Source: Paraburkholderia fungorum
Lineage (GTDB): Bacteria > Pseudomonadota > Gammaproteobacteria > Burkholderiales > Burkholderiaceae
Direction: 5' to 3'
DNA length: 64,000 nt
NCBI RefSeq assembly: GCF_003610895.1
Contig: NZ_MCAS01000008.1
Coordinates: 124,001 to 188,000, forward strand
Numbering within the stretch: the first letter of the stretch is position 1; each line of letters opens with the position of its first letter. Positions 35,111-43,022 of the stretch are shown here, in pieces. The notes beneath the pieces are model-generated. The model saw only the letters and a program-made list of their open reading frames with translations, was not told where the DNA came from and ran no database searches. The translations under genes were made by a program, and so were the position numbers.

Positions 35111-35338
35111 CTAGTCCGAGGGATAGCCGAGCCGCTGCAAGATTTTCTCCAGCCGCATTACCTGCAAGTCCGTCAGTTCAAATCCGCATTTGACCGCCAG
35201 CACGCGGCGCCGCCAGTACCCGGCGTCCAGCATGCGCAGCGCCGGTTGCCGTGTTGCCCAATCCAGATGTTCCAGTTCGGCTTCCACTACGTGTGACGCG
35301 TTGAAGCGCTGCGCGCGCGGAGCGTTTTTTCGGTCCAT
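35111..35338 (-). CDS. Conserved hypothetical protein, 75 residues
   Basis: 75 residues, no export signal or membrane segment. Sequence begins MDRKNAPRAQRFNASHVVEA and ends with a likely helical LQVMRLEKILQRLGYPSD. Convergent with the Hfq2-type gene, 21 bases between stops. Codon use fits the surrounding genes. I recognise no named domain; the size and simple composition suggest a small cytoplasmic regulatory or accessory protein, but that is a guess. Confidence 0.6.
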   Translation of the reverse strand: MDRKNAPRAQRFNASHVVEAELEHLDWATRQPALRMLDAGYWRRRVLAVKCGFELTDLQVMRLEKILQRLGYPSD

Positions 35339-35679
35339 GTCGTTCGCTGCCTTGGTGTTCGCTGCTTCTGTTTGCTCCCCTCCCGAGCTGGATGTTGCCC
35401 GTTCACGGTATGCCGTGTGGTTTCGCCGGCCGGTGCGGCCGGTGGATGCTTTTGTTGTCAGGCGACACTCGGAAAACGACTTGATGCGGGATGGTTTTAA
35501 CTTTTGTTTTTTTCTGTTGGCTTTTTGTCTGGATTTTCTGTTTGGGTTTCTGGTCTGGGTTTTGGGGCTGAAGGAGAGGCTTGCGGTGTAAGTGTCCAGG
35601 CAGTCTGGCCGGTGCTCGCGTCGTGCCGCTTTGCGCTATGCTGGACTTGTCGGCTTTTCTTCTTCTAACGGAGTACGTT
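35339..35679. repeat. Non-coding, G/T-rich intergenic stretch
   Basis: About 340 bases with no gene I can support. From about 35485 to 35580 the plus strand is almost purely G and T (runs such as TTTTGTTTTTTTCTG), a strong strand asymmetry. The same style returns at 35873-35945 in the left half of the interrupted repeat. These could be degraded copies of one repeat family. Confidence 0.4.
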
Positions 35680-35871
35680 ATGGCCACGCAGAAACATCAG
35701 GTATCTCATCCCAAGGAAACAGCCCAGCCCGCTGAATCCGCAGAAGATCGCCTCGATGAAGCTCTCGAGGAAAGCTTTCCCGCCAGTGATCCGATCGCCG
35801 TCGATGTGGGGGAGCCCAAGCGGCGCTCGCCAGTGGAAGGGGAACCCTCCGGGGGGAAGAAGCGGCATTGA
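35680..35871 (+). CDS. Small conserved acidic protein (ALEESFPASDP motif)
   Basis: 63 residues from the ATG at 35680, after CGGAG with a suitable spacing. The core RLDEALEESFPASDPIAVDV (about residues 27-46) is a recurrent motif of short Burkholderia proteins of unknown function. Hydrophilic, no signal peptide. The frame is open upstream, but the sequence there is not protein-like. Its end abuts the interrupted repeat. Confidence 0.7.
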   Translation: MATQKHQVSHPKETAQPAESAEDRLDEALEESFPASDPIAVDVGEPKRRSPVEGEPSGGKKRH

Positions 35872-35879
35872 AGTTGGGG

Positions 35880-35990
35880 TTTTGGTTGCCTTGCGGCGTG
35901 GGTTGGTTTTTCCTTGCTCTGGCTTCTTTGGCCTTTTCTTGATTTGTTCGTGGTCTATTAGTGTTGCCCCTGTGCGGGGCGGCACTTACT
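35880..35990 (+). repeat. Left part of an intergenic repeat interrupted by the IS element
   Basis: G/T-rich start, then TTTGGCCTTTTCTTGATTTG and a small hairpin GCCCC-tgtgc-GGGGC, ending GGCACTTACT at 35990. When joined with 37353 onward it reads CTTACTTTCTTTGC-cgcc-GCAAAGAAAGATAAG, a near-perfect palindrome. From memory, closely similar sequences recur between genes in Paraburkholderia; no second intact copy is in this window to prove it. Confidence 0.65.
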
Positions 35991-36011
35991 AATGAGATGG
36001 TCAGCCTGACC

Positions 36012-36054
36012 GAAACGGCCCATAGGCTTACGCTTAGTGGGCCGTTTCCTTTTT
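36012..36054 (+). terminator. Terminator-like hairpin at the IS left end
   Basis: Perfect 11-bp stem GAAACGGCCCA / TGGGCCGTTTC (36012-36022 and 36038-36048) with a 15-base loop, followed by CTTTTT, 14 bases before the transposase ATG. It probably blocks transcription entering from the flank, so transposase expression depends on circle formation or a promoter after the hairpin. Confidence 0.65.
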
Positions 36055-36067
36055 AAAGGGGGCCATC

Positions 36068-37093
36068 ATGGCAGACGCAAAGTTGATCGGTATCGATCTG
36101 GGCAAGCACTTCTTTTTCGTTCACGCACAGGACGCCCGTGGACAGCAACTCTGGCGCAGGAAGTTCACCCGCCATCAGCTCATCACGATGCTGGCCCAGC
36201 ATCCGCCTTGCACCGTGGCCATGGAGGCGTGTGCCGGCGCCCATTGGCTCGCCCGCAAATTCCAGTCCTTTGGGCACCAGCCACGCTTGATTACCCCGCA
36301 GTTCGTCAAACCGTTCGTCAAGGGCAACAAGACCGACTTCGGCGACGCGCACGCCATCTGCGAAACCGCCTCTCGTCCATCCATGCGGTTTGTGGCCATC
36401 AAGACGCCCGAGCAGCAAACCCTGCTCGCGCTGCATCGCGTGCGCGAAGCGCTGGTGTCCGAGCGCACCGCCACCAGCAATCAGATTCACGCCTTCCTGC
36501 TCGAATTTGGCATCAGCCTGCCAACCGGGGCGCGCACCATTGCCCGCCTGCCGGCCCTGCTCGATGAGCCGGCACACGAGCTGCCACCGCGGCTCATCGC
36601 CACGCTGCTACGGCTGCATCGGCGCTATGGCCAGCTCAGCGATGAAATCGCCGACATCGAAAGGGATCTCAAGGCCCAGCTCGCTGAAGACGAGGCTGCA
36701 CAGCGCCTGCTCACCATCCCGGGCATCGGCCCGATTACCGCCAGCAGGCTGATCGCGGTGGCCGGTGATGCGCACGCCTTCAGGCACGCCCGCGACTTTG
36801 CGGCCTCACTCGGGCTGGTGCCGCGACAGCACTCCACTGGCGGACGCGCCACGCTGCTGGGCATCAGCAAGCGCGGCAACGCCCAGTTGCGCAGTCTGCT
36901 GGTTCAGGGCGCGCGCGCCGTCATGCAACATATCGAGCGGCGCCATGACGCACTCGGCACATGGGTACGCGGCCTGCTGCAACGCCGTCACTCCAATGTC
37001 GTCGCCTGTGCGCTGGCCAATAAAATGGCCAGAATCGTCTGGGCGATTCTGGCCAGAGGCGGCGAGTACCGGGCACAACCCTGTCCCGCCTGA
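36068..37093 (+). CDS. IS110-family transposase (DEDD and serine recombinase)
   Basis: 341 residues, intact. The N-terminal RuvC-like DEDD domain has Asp10 (GIDLGK), Glu53 (AMEACAGAHW), Asp90 and Asp93 (GNKTDFGDA). The C-terminal Transposase_20 domain has LLTIPGIGPITASRLIAVAG and FAASLGLVPRQHSTGGR with the catalytic serine at about residue 256. A coiled region joins the two. IS110 enzymes excise the element as a circle and insert it at sites chosen by an element-encoded guide RNA. AGGGGG lies before the ATG. All catalytic residues are present, so the element may be active. Confidence 0.95.
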   Translation: MADAKLIGIDLGKHFFFVHAQDARGQQLWRRKFTRHQLITMLAQHPPCTVAMEACAGAHWLARKFQSFGHQPRLITPQFVKPFVKGNKTDFGDAHAICETASRPSMRFVAIKTPEQQTLLALHRVREALVSERTATSNQIHAFLLEFGISLPTGARTIARLPALLDEPAHELPPRLIATLLRLHRRYGQLSDEIADIERDLKAQLAEDEAAQRLLTIPGIGPITASRLIAVAGDAHAFRHARDFAASLGLVPRQHSTGGRATLLGISKRGNAQLRSLLVQGARAVMQHIERRHDALGTWVRGLLQRRHSNVVACALANKMARIVWAILARGGEYRAQPCPA

Positions 37094-37164
37094 TCAAGTA
37101 CTACCTGCCTGCTACGGCATGCCTGCTTTTGCGACCACTGAGCTGTGATGAAGACCAACGGCAC

Positions 37165-37290
37165 ACGGCCCGATCGGAAACCTGACAAAGAATCCAGTCA
37201 TCAAGACTGCCTTACTTTCTAGGTCAATCGGGTGCGGCTACTCATCAAGGGCCGGGCGTCCAACCACGCCCAACACCGAGCCCGGATACA
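37165..37290 (+). ncRNA. Candidate bridge/seek guide RNA in the IS right end
   Basis: In the non-coding segment after the transposase stop, CCCGAT (37169-37174) can pair with ATCGGG (37227-37232), enclosing a loop capped by the hairpin CAGTC-atcaa-GACTG (37195-37209). The left strand of the loop holds CAAAGAA (37186-37192), complementary to the right flank TTCTTTG (37353-37359). The right strand holds CTTACTTTCT (37211-37220), identical to the rejoined left flank across the insertion point. A second stem-loop (GGGCGT / ACGCCC, 37254-37271) follows. This two-sided complementarity is the known layout of IS110/IS1111 guide RNAs. Ends of the RNA are estimates. Confidence 0.65.
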
Positions 37291-37352
37291 TTTGCGCAAG
37301 CCGTTTCATCCTACTCACAAATCGAGGTTGCAGAAACCAGGCTGACCATACA

Positions 37353-37826
37353 TTCTTTGCCGCCGCAAAGAAAGATAAGCAAAGAAAGCGGCTTTACACC
37401 GCCAGCTCATAAGCGGGTCCCCCGCGCAGCCACGGTAGTGGTGCATCTGGAATCTGTGCCCCCGCACATTCGGCTTTAGTGACACAGGGCTCATCCGCTC
37501 CCACTTCGCACTGCGTGCGTCGCGGATGGGTATGCCAGGGAAACCAAGAGTGGGTCGGTGATTGCCGGTCGACGGCCGCGCTGTGCGGAGATCAGGCGAG
37601 TATGCTGAACGGCCGCTGCGCGGCTGCGGTGTTTCGGAAAGGGGAAATTGCAGCTTGGTGGCTGCGGCGCTTCGGAAACGCCGTTTTTACTACTGATAGC
37701 TGACCTGCGTTACTAAACGGTTTGTACGTCCTTGGATGCCCAAATACGTCCATGAACGTCCAATGGGTCAGGCGGCGCGTTTGCGCCGCCCTCCCATTTC
37801 TGTCTCCCCGCCTCCCGGCTGCCCGC
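37353..37826 (+). repeat. Right part of the interrupted repeat, then intergenic DNA
   Basis: Starts with TTCTTTGC-cgcc-GCAAAGAAAG, the right arm of the palindrome, and continues as repeat-like, non-coding sequence to about 37560. After that no gene is supported up to the DUF2968 stop at 37827. Visible items: a weak terminator-like CGGCG / CGCCG with TTTTT (37665-37688), three copies of ACGTCC within 37727-37762, and a strong hairpin GGCGGCGC-gttt-GCGCCGCC (37771-37790) that may end the minus-strand DUF2968 transcript. Confidence 0.55.
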
Positions 37827-38543
37827 TCAGTGCGTCGGCAGCCCGGTTTCCAGTTGACGTTGCAATTCGCGAACCTGACGTTGCGCGGCGCGCAGCTGGT
37901 CTTGCGCGGCAGCCTTCTGCTGCGCCAGCGCCGTTGCCTCGGCACGGGTCTGCGTCTGCTGGTTCGTAACAATCGTCTGCTGCTGATGCGCGACGTCAAG
38001 GTCAGCCTGCAAGCGGTTCGCACGGTCCTGCGACAACGCGATCATCCGCTCCGTGAACGCCTTCTGCGCTTCCAGCTGCGTGCGGCGAATCTCGACGTCA
38101 GACAACTGCACCGTCTGACGGACAAAATCCTTGTAAATCATGTCGGCACGCGAAGCATCCTGCGTCTTGATGACACGCCAGAAATTCTTCTGCTGGAACA
38201 ACGCCACGTAGTACGTCATCTCCTTGCCGTAAAACAGCAAGCTCGCGCCGTAACTGCCGTTGTACGTCGTGCGCAATTCGCTCAGATCCGAGCCGCGGAT
38301 CATCTGCTGCAATTCCGCCACATTGCCCGCAGCAGACTGCTTGGCTTCGTCCGGCGTCAACGCGTTCGTCTGCGCCTGTCCAGCCACTGTATTGGCCGGC
38401 AAAGCCGTCGTCGTGCCCGGCTGGGAAACGACGCCAGCGCTCGATCCACTATCCGGCAAAGCCTGCGCATTCACGCCCTGCACGGCCCCCATCGCGATGA
38501 ATGCGGCCAGGGCAATCTGCCGTAGTTTCGACTTTCGGTCCAT
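37827..38543 (-). CDS. DUF2968 domain-containing exported protein
   Basis: 238 residues. Signal peptide LRQIALAAFIAMGAVQGVNA (cleavage after VNA, before QALPD). Mature domain: NVAELQQMIRGSDLSELRTT, YNGSYGASLLFYGKEMTYYV, FWRVIKTQDASRADMIYKDF (about residues 73-143), which identify DUF2968. The C-terminal 90 residues are a long coiled coil rich in Gln, Ala and Arg (QQKAAAQDQLRAAQRQVREL). Function unknown, periplasmic. Lies 47 bases downstream of the sigma-54 activator gene on the same strand, so probably co-transcribed. Confidence 0.9.
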   Translation of the reverse strand: MDRKSKLRQIALAAFIAMGAVQGVNAQALPDSGSSAGVVSQPGTTTALPANTVAGQAQTNALTPDEAKQSAAGNVAELQQMIRGSDLSELRTTYNGSYGASLLFYGKEMTYYVALFQQKNFWRVIKTQDASRADMIYKDFVRQTVQLSDVEIRRTQLEAQKAFTERMIALSQDRANRLQADLDVAHQQQTIVTNQQTQTRAEATALAQQKAAAQDQLRAAQRQVRELQRQLETGLPTH

Positions 38544-38590
38544 GTAAATCCTGCTTGAACAGTTTTTGTTTTAGTACAACCGTCTCATTA

Positions 38591-39982
38591 TTACTCACTT
38601 TCGCGGGTTTCGGGCTCTTCGTCGAAAATTTGGTACTTGCGCATCTTCTCCCACAAAACCTTGCGGCTGATACCCAGATAAAGCGCCGTGTCCTGACGGC
38701 GCCAACCGTTTGCGTCGAGCGCGGCCAGCACGCGATTGCGCTCGGCCATGTCCCATTTGCTGCGGTCCACCAGCACCTCGGCGGCGCTCTCGGCCGGCAC
38801 CGGCTGACTGGTGCGGGCAAGCGCGAGCAGCCGCTGCAGGCGCGCCGCGTCCCACGCGCCGATCTGACGCACCGTCACGCCGATCCGCTCGGCCAGATTG
38901 CGCAGTTCGCGCACATTGCCGGGGAAGTAAGTGTCGGCTACCGCGTCGGCGAGCCAGTATGGCAGGTCCGGCAAGGCGGCAAGACGGTCGCTGCCGACAA
39001 CCTGCGCGATGAACGCCTTGAAGATCGCAATCTTGTCGACGGCGCCCCGCTCTTCGAGGGACGGAATCTTCAACTCGATCACGGCAAGCCGATAGTAAAG
39101 ATCGGCGCGGAAAGTGCCGTCCTTGACCAGTTGCGGCAGATGCTTGTTGGTCGCCGCGACCAGCCGGAAGTCGAGCTTCACCGGCGTGGCCGAACCGATT
39201 CGCGTGACCGCGCTGTCTTCGAGCACGCGCAGCAGCTTGACCTGCTGGTAGAGCGGCAAATCGCCGATTTCGTCGAGAAACAGCGTGCCGCCGTCGGACT
39301 GCTCGAAGTAACCCTTGTGCGCGACCACCGCGCCCGTAAACGAGCCTTTCGAGTGGCCGAAAAACAGCGATTCGAACAGACCGTCCGGAATCGCGCCGCA
39401 GTTCACCGCGACGAACGGACCCTGCCCGTAGCGGGTGTGTTTTTCGTGCAGCAGTTGCGCGATGCGCTCCTTGCCGACGCCGGTTTCGCCGTGCACCAGC
39501 ACGCTCGTGTCGCAGTCGGCAAACGTATCGACTTCGTGCAGCAGCGCCTGCATGCACTCCGAGTTAGCGATCATCGCATCCGACTCGTGCGTCTTGGCGC
39601 TGTGCGCGCGCAGCTGCAGCACGAGCTTCATAACCATGCCGCGCAATTCGGCGCAGGTGAAGTCGAGCGGCAGGATATGCGAATAGTCGGACGGGTAAGT
39701 CGCCGGATCATGGTCGCGCGGTGCCGCGCCGACCCACACCACGGGGATGCCGTGCGCGGCCTGCCAGTCGCGCATGAGCAGCGCGCCGCTGTCGATCACC
39801 GAAACACTGATGATCGCGAGCGACGGCCGCAGCGCGGTCCGTTCAGGCGAGATCGCGATATCGTCCGCGCGGATCACTTCGACGTCGAAGCTCGCCATGC
39901 AGCGCGCGACCCGGTCGACGATGTCGGCCTTGCCCTCCCAGACGTAGATATCGAGTTCCTCGATTTTGGGGTTGGTTCTCAT
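38591..39982 (-). CDS. Sigma-54-dependent transcriptional activator (bEBP)
   Basis: 463 residues from the ATG at 39982 (an earlier start at 40024 would overlap tadG by 32 bases). N-terminal receiver-like domain without an evident phospho-acceptor triad; AAA+ domain with Walker [19 protein letters not shown] (about residues 163-180), the sigma-54 contact loop [10 protein letters not shown] (usually GAFTGA), Walker [15 protein letters not shown] and the R-finger region; a C-terminal Fis-type HTH ([20 protein letters not shown]). It remodels sigma-54 polymerase from a distant site. It is the last but one gene of the Tad-pilus strand. The near-consensus sigma-54 promoter and palindrome at 52128-52207, at the other end of the locus, are natural targets. 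Confidence 0.92.
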   Translation of the reverse strand: MRTNPKIEELDIYVWEGKADIVDRVARCMASFDVEVIRADDIAISPERTALRPSLAIISVSVIDSGALLMRDWQAAHGIPVVWVGAAPRDHDPATYPSDYSHILPLDFTCAELRGMVMKLVLQLRAHSAKTHESDAMIANSECMQALLHEVDTFADCDTSVLVHGETGVGKERIAQLLHEKHTRYGQGPFVAVNCGAIPDGLFESLFFGHSKGSFTGAVVAHKGYFEQSDGGTLFLDEIGDLPLYQQVKLLRVLEDSAVTRIGSATPVKLDFRLVAATNKHLPQLVKDGTFRADLYYRLAVIELKIPSLEERGAVDKIAIFKAFIAQVVGSDRLAALPDLPYWLADAVADTYFPGNVRELRNLAERIGVTVRQIGAWDAARLQRLLALARTSQPVPAESAAEVLVDRSKWDMAERNRVLAALDANGWRRQDTALYLGISRKVLWEKMRKYQIFDEEPETRESE

Positions 39983-39992
39983 AAGCGCGAAA

Positions 39993-41801
39993 TCAATAAA
40001 CCAGTTGTGCCTGACCGCAGGCAAGCCCGAGATCGTGGACCGTCGCTACGCCGATCTGGACACCGAGGAGTTGTAAAAGAGGAATAAGCAGTCCGTCCAG
40101 CGACTGCAGGACGGGCGTCAGCAATGTCACGAGGCCGCTGACGAGGGGTGCGGCCAAACCGGTGACGTCAATACCCAACAGCCATACGTGGAGTGCTCCA
40201 GGGTTTCCTGACGTCCCTGAAAATCCGCTAGCGAGTTGCGTCAGCAGACCGCCTGCCGCTGAGCCGATGCCGTTGGTGTTGGTGCTCTGGTAGTCATCGC
40301 TGTCCCCTTGCACGCCGTTAAATTTCAGAACCGTAGGTGAGGCCTGCACAGCAAGATTAAGTCCGCCTCCGGTTGAGCTTTGAACCGAAACATTTACCAG
40401 CCCGATCCCAAGCAGCGACACTTGGGTGATCGTCGCCGGCTGGCTACAACTGGTTGGCACGGTCGTGTTGGTCATATTGCTGGCGGCATCGCCACCGATG
40501 CATAGGCCCGCGATTCCCGGCGTCGCGGAAATCCAGCTGTAGCTAGTCGCGCGCTGGGTCGAACACTGCGTGGTCTGCAAATAAGCGTTCCCCTGCCCAA
40601 CTTCGATGTAGATCGGCAAATTCAATGCATTGATGGTCGCGACCAGCGGAATGCTCACGCTGACGAGATTCACGTTCAGGTACAGCCGCACCACGGCGGA
40701 ATGCGCGCTGGTCCGGTAGCTGCCGTCCGGGTAGGTGCCTGCCTCGCCAACTGCGATGACAGGTGGCTGGATAATCTGAGCCTGTGCTGTGATGCTCGCA
40801 ATCGGCGCGAGATTAAGCGCCGCACCGAGATTGATGGCCGCCGTCCCATTCGCGATCTCGGCAGCCGCCATCAGCACGTCAAGCGCGTTGACCGTGGCGG
40901 TGGCGGCCGCCTGCGGGTCGCCGAGACCAATGGCCAGCAAACCGTTCTGCGACGAAGTATTGCCTATGTTGATTGTCGTCGTGCCCGTCGACGCGCTTGC
41001 AATGGTGCCCAGCGCACTTACTACGTTGGCGCTGGCTACGTTGCCCTGACTCAGCACCGTCGCCATCGCCGTCGCAAGTTGTGCGACCGTGACCTGCGCC
41101 TTGAGCAGGTCGTTCATCGAGCTCACACCAAGCGCGATCGCCAGATCCAGCAGCTTGATCTGGGCGGTCGCCAGACCCTGGTACGACCCCACGTCCAGAT
41201 TAAGACTCGTGTTGAGCAAACCGTTCAACAGGCCATTTACCAGCCCACCCGACAGGGCGACTATCGACGTGCTAAGCGAAAAGGACCGGATATTCGTTGC
41301 CTGCGCGGTCGCTGTCGCCGTCAGCGTGCGTGTCTGCCCCACCAGAAACAAAAACGATACGGGCTGGCTCGCCACGACCTGCACTGCGTTAAGCGGTACA
41401 GCGGTGGGCGACGCCGTGGCAGACACAAAATGAGATTGCGTTGAGGTCGCCGAGGGATCCCATCGGCCGCAAGTTGGCTGGAGGGCGCCACTGCTCGACA
41501 GGCCATTCGCCGTCGCATTCAGTTGAGCCGAGTTCATCGCCGCTGTACAGGTACCCGCGCTGCCGATCGTCTGTGCGCCCGCCGCAGCGGAAAGATCCGC
41601 GATGCGTTGCAAATCGCGGCGCACATAGTAGAAGTGGCCGATATCGATTGCAGCCATTGTGATGACCGCGATGCTCACCCATACGGCCGCCAGAAATGAA
41701 ACCGCGCCACGCTGCGAGCGGGGCGACATGGCGGTCGTGCGGCGCTTGCGCATACTGCGCAAGCGCTGGACGGAGGGGTGGGAAGCAATGCGTGAAAACA
41801 T
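39993..41801 (-). CDS. tadG: TadG-like pilus assembly protein
   Basis: 602 residues. The N-terminal TadE/TadG hydrophobic helix is [20 protein letters not shown] (about residues 33-52), followed by [20 protein letters not shown]. The rest is a long, Ala/Thr/Ser-rich extracytoplasmic region with repetitive LNGLLN, TATA and NLG segments and no von Willebrand motif I can see, but ending in a hydrophobic [20 protein letters not shown]. Pseudopilin-like TadE/F/G proteins act in Flp pilus assembly. Stop is 10 bases from the activator start, and one base separates its start from the DUF3613 gene. Confidence 0.85.
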   Translation of the reverse strand: MFSRIASHPSVQRLRSMRKRRTTAMSPRSQRGAVSFLAAVWVSIAVITMAAIDIGHFYYVRRDLQRIADLSAAAGAQTIGSAGTCTAAMNSAQLNATANGLSSSGALQPTCGRWDPSATSTQSHFVSATASPTAVPLNAVQVVASQPVSFLFLVGQTRTLTATATAQATNIRSFSLSTSIVALSGGLVNGLLNGLLNTSLNLDVGSYQGLATAQIKLLDLAIALGVSSMNDLLKAQVTVAQLATAMATVLSQGNVASANVVSALGTIASASTGTTTINIGNTSSQNGLLAIGLGDPQAAATATVNALDVLMAAAEIANGTAAINLGAALNLAPIASITAQAQIIQPPVIAVGEAGTYPDGSYRTSAHSAVVRLYLNVNLVSVSIPLVATINALNLPIYIEVGQGNAYLQTTQCSTQRATSYSWISATPGIAGLCIGGDAASNMTNTTVPTSCSQPATITQVSLLGIGLVNVSVQSSTGGGLNLAVQASPTVLKFNGVQGDSDDYQSTNTNGIGSAAGGLLTQLASGFSGTSGNPGALHVWLLGIDVTGLAAPLVSGLVTLLTPVLQSLDGLLIPLLQLLGVQIGVATVHDLGLACGQAQLVY

Positions 41802-41802
41802 G

Positions 41803-42150
41803 TTAATTCTGGGGCAATTGCCCGCTCATGCCGCCACCTTGCCCGCCTCCGCTGCCCTGGTTGATCGCCGACCCGTACATATCGGGGATCTTCGATTTGA
41901 ACGACGCCATGTAACGCTGGTATGCAAGACCGGCCTCTTCGCCAAGCATCGGCTGTTCCGGAGCAGCTTGACTATTGCTGCGTTGCAGATCGAGCCACGC
42001 CGTTGTCGCATGATCGACTTCGCTGCGGGCGACCGGCGGCTCGGAAGCGGTCTGAGCGTGCGCAATCTCCAGCGTGCCGGCCGCCAGCATCACGACCAGC
42101 GCGCCACAGGCCAGCCTCGGCATTCCCCTGCTTCTTCCCTGATATTTCAT
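41803..42150 (-). CDS. DUF3613 domain-containing exported protein
   Basis: 115 residues from ATG 42150, which follows AGGAGAG. Signal peptide (RLACGALVVMLAAGTLEIAH, cleavage near AHA). The mature DUF3613 part is VDHATTAWLDLQRSN then LGEEAGLAYQRYMASFKSKI, ending in a Gly/Gln-rich tail. The family occurs almost only inside Tad loci of beta-proteobacteria, between tadD and tadG, and its role is unknown. Spacing on both sides is a few bases, so it belongs to the same transcript. Confidence 0.85.
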   Translation of the reverse strand: MKYQGRSRGMPRLACGALVVMLAAGTLEIAHAQTASEPPVARSEVDHATTAWLDLQRSNSQAAPEQPMLGEEAGLAYQRYMASFKSKIPDMYGSAINQGSGGGQGGGMSGQLPQN

Positions 42151-42175
42151 TTGGTCTCTCCTGCCCGTCGGCCTG

Positions 42176-43012
42176 TTATTGTGCAAACCGCTGCAGCAAA
42201 CGCGGCGCGGGTTCCATCATTGCCTGAGCACTGGCGACAGGTCCTGGCTGGGTTCCTGGTGAACGCGCCGCTCCCGGTGGCTGTGCGCGTGCTGCCGCAA
42301 CGACTTTGGCCGCTTCATTGCGAATCGCCGTACGCAAGTCCAGCGAGAATTTCTGCTGGTTCATCAGCGCCTGCGCCCTATCCGCCTCTCCGTCGACGAG
42401 CAGATACAGCGCAATATTGCTGGCGATCTTTGGATTGTTCTGGTCAAGCTCCGCTGCTTTCATCAACGGCACCCGGGCACCATTGATATCACCGGCACGC
42501 ATACGCGCATAACCGAGATCCGAGAGCACTGATGCATCTGTCGGCGCCAGTTGTGCCGCCTGCTGCAATTCATCCACGGCCCGACTGAAATCACCTGAAG
42601 CGCCTGCGATCAAGCCCAGACCACGATGCCCGCGCGACGCGAGCGGCGTTTGCAGCAAGCGCGCATACGCGCTCGCGCTTGCCTCAGGTTGATCTGTCAT
42701 GCGCAACGCGTCGGCGCGCAACAGAATCGTGTCTGGCGTCACCCCATACTGCTTCTCATAAGCGTCGATATGCGCGAGCGAGGCAAAGTACAGCCCTTGC
42801 GACTGCATGCGGTCGATCAACCCGAGATACATGCCGGGTGTATCCGGCGCAGGGTCCCGATTGGCCTGCTGGATTAAAGCCTGCCGCTCGGCCTGCGGGC
42901 CGACACCATAGCCCATATCCTTTGCGCAAGCGCCAAGCAGCACAAGCACCATGACTGGAACGACGCCCTGCGCCGCCCGTACAAAGCCATTCGATTTCAT
43001 GTTTAAAGTCAT
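42176..43012 (-). CDS. tadD: TadD-like TPR lipoprotein
   Basis: 278 residues from ATG 43012; AGGAG is only one base before the ATG at 43018 but about 7 before this one, so the later start is preferred. Lipobox LVLLGAC at about residues 24-30. The mature part has tetratricopeptide repeats: RALLQT-like segments, SRAVDELQQAAQLAPTDASV and INGARVPLMKAAELDQNNPK, then ASNIALYLLVDGEADRAQAL. TadD is a pilotin-like lipoprotein needed for secretin assembly in Flp pilus systems. A proline-rich tail ends the protein. Overlaps neither neighbour; 10 bases from tadC. Confidence 0.88.
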   Translation of the reverse strand: MTLNMKSNGFVRAAQGVVPVMVLVLLGACAKDMGYGVGPQAERQALIQQANRDPAPDTPGMYLGLIDRMQSQGLYFASLAHIDAYEKQYGVTPDTILLRADALRMTDQPEASASAYARLLQTPLASRGHRGLGLIAGASGDFSRAVDELQQAAQLAPTDASVLSDLGYARMRAGDINGARVPLMKAAELDQNNPKIASNIALYLLVDGEADRAQALMNQQKFSLDLRTAIRNEAAKVVAAARAQPPGAARSPGTQPGPVASAQAMMEPAPRLLQRFAQ

Positions 43013-43022
43013 CGCCATGCTC

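Larger units (their letters stand above)
35991..37352 (+). mobile_element. Complete IS110-family (IS1111-group) insertion sequence
   Basis: About 1362 bp. Sub-terminal inverted repeats ATGGTCAGCCTG (35997-36008) and CAGGCTGACCAT (37338-37349) lie 6 bases inside the left and 3 bases inside the right end, the layout of the IS1111 group. There is one transposase gene and a long non-coding right end (37094-37337). No target duplication is seen, as expected. Boundaries are set by rejoining the interrupted palindrome and may be off by one or two bases because of shared T residues. Confidence 0.85.

Noticed and set aside
35403..35687. 94-codon minus-strand frame in the G/T-rich intergenic region
   Set aside because: Lys/Gln/Pro-rich translation explained by the A/C-rich complement of a biased stretch; no ribosome binding site or recognisable domain.
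37353..37560. A gene or CRISPR-like array in the repeat after the IS element
   Set aside because: No regularly spaced identical units and no coherent reading frame; it is the right half of an intergenic repeat.
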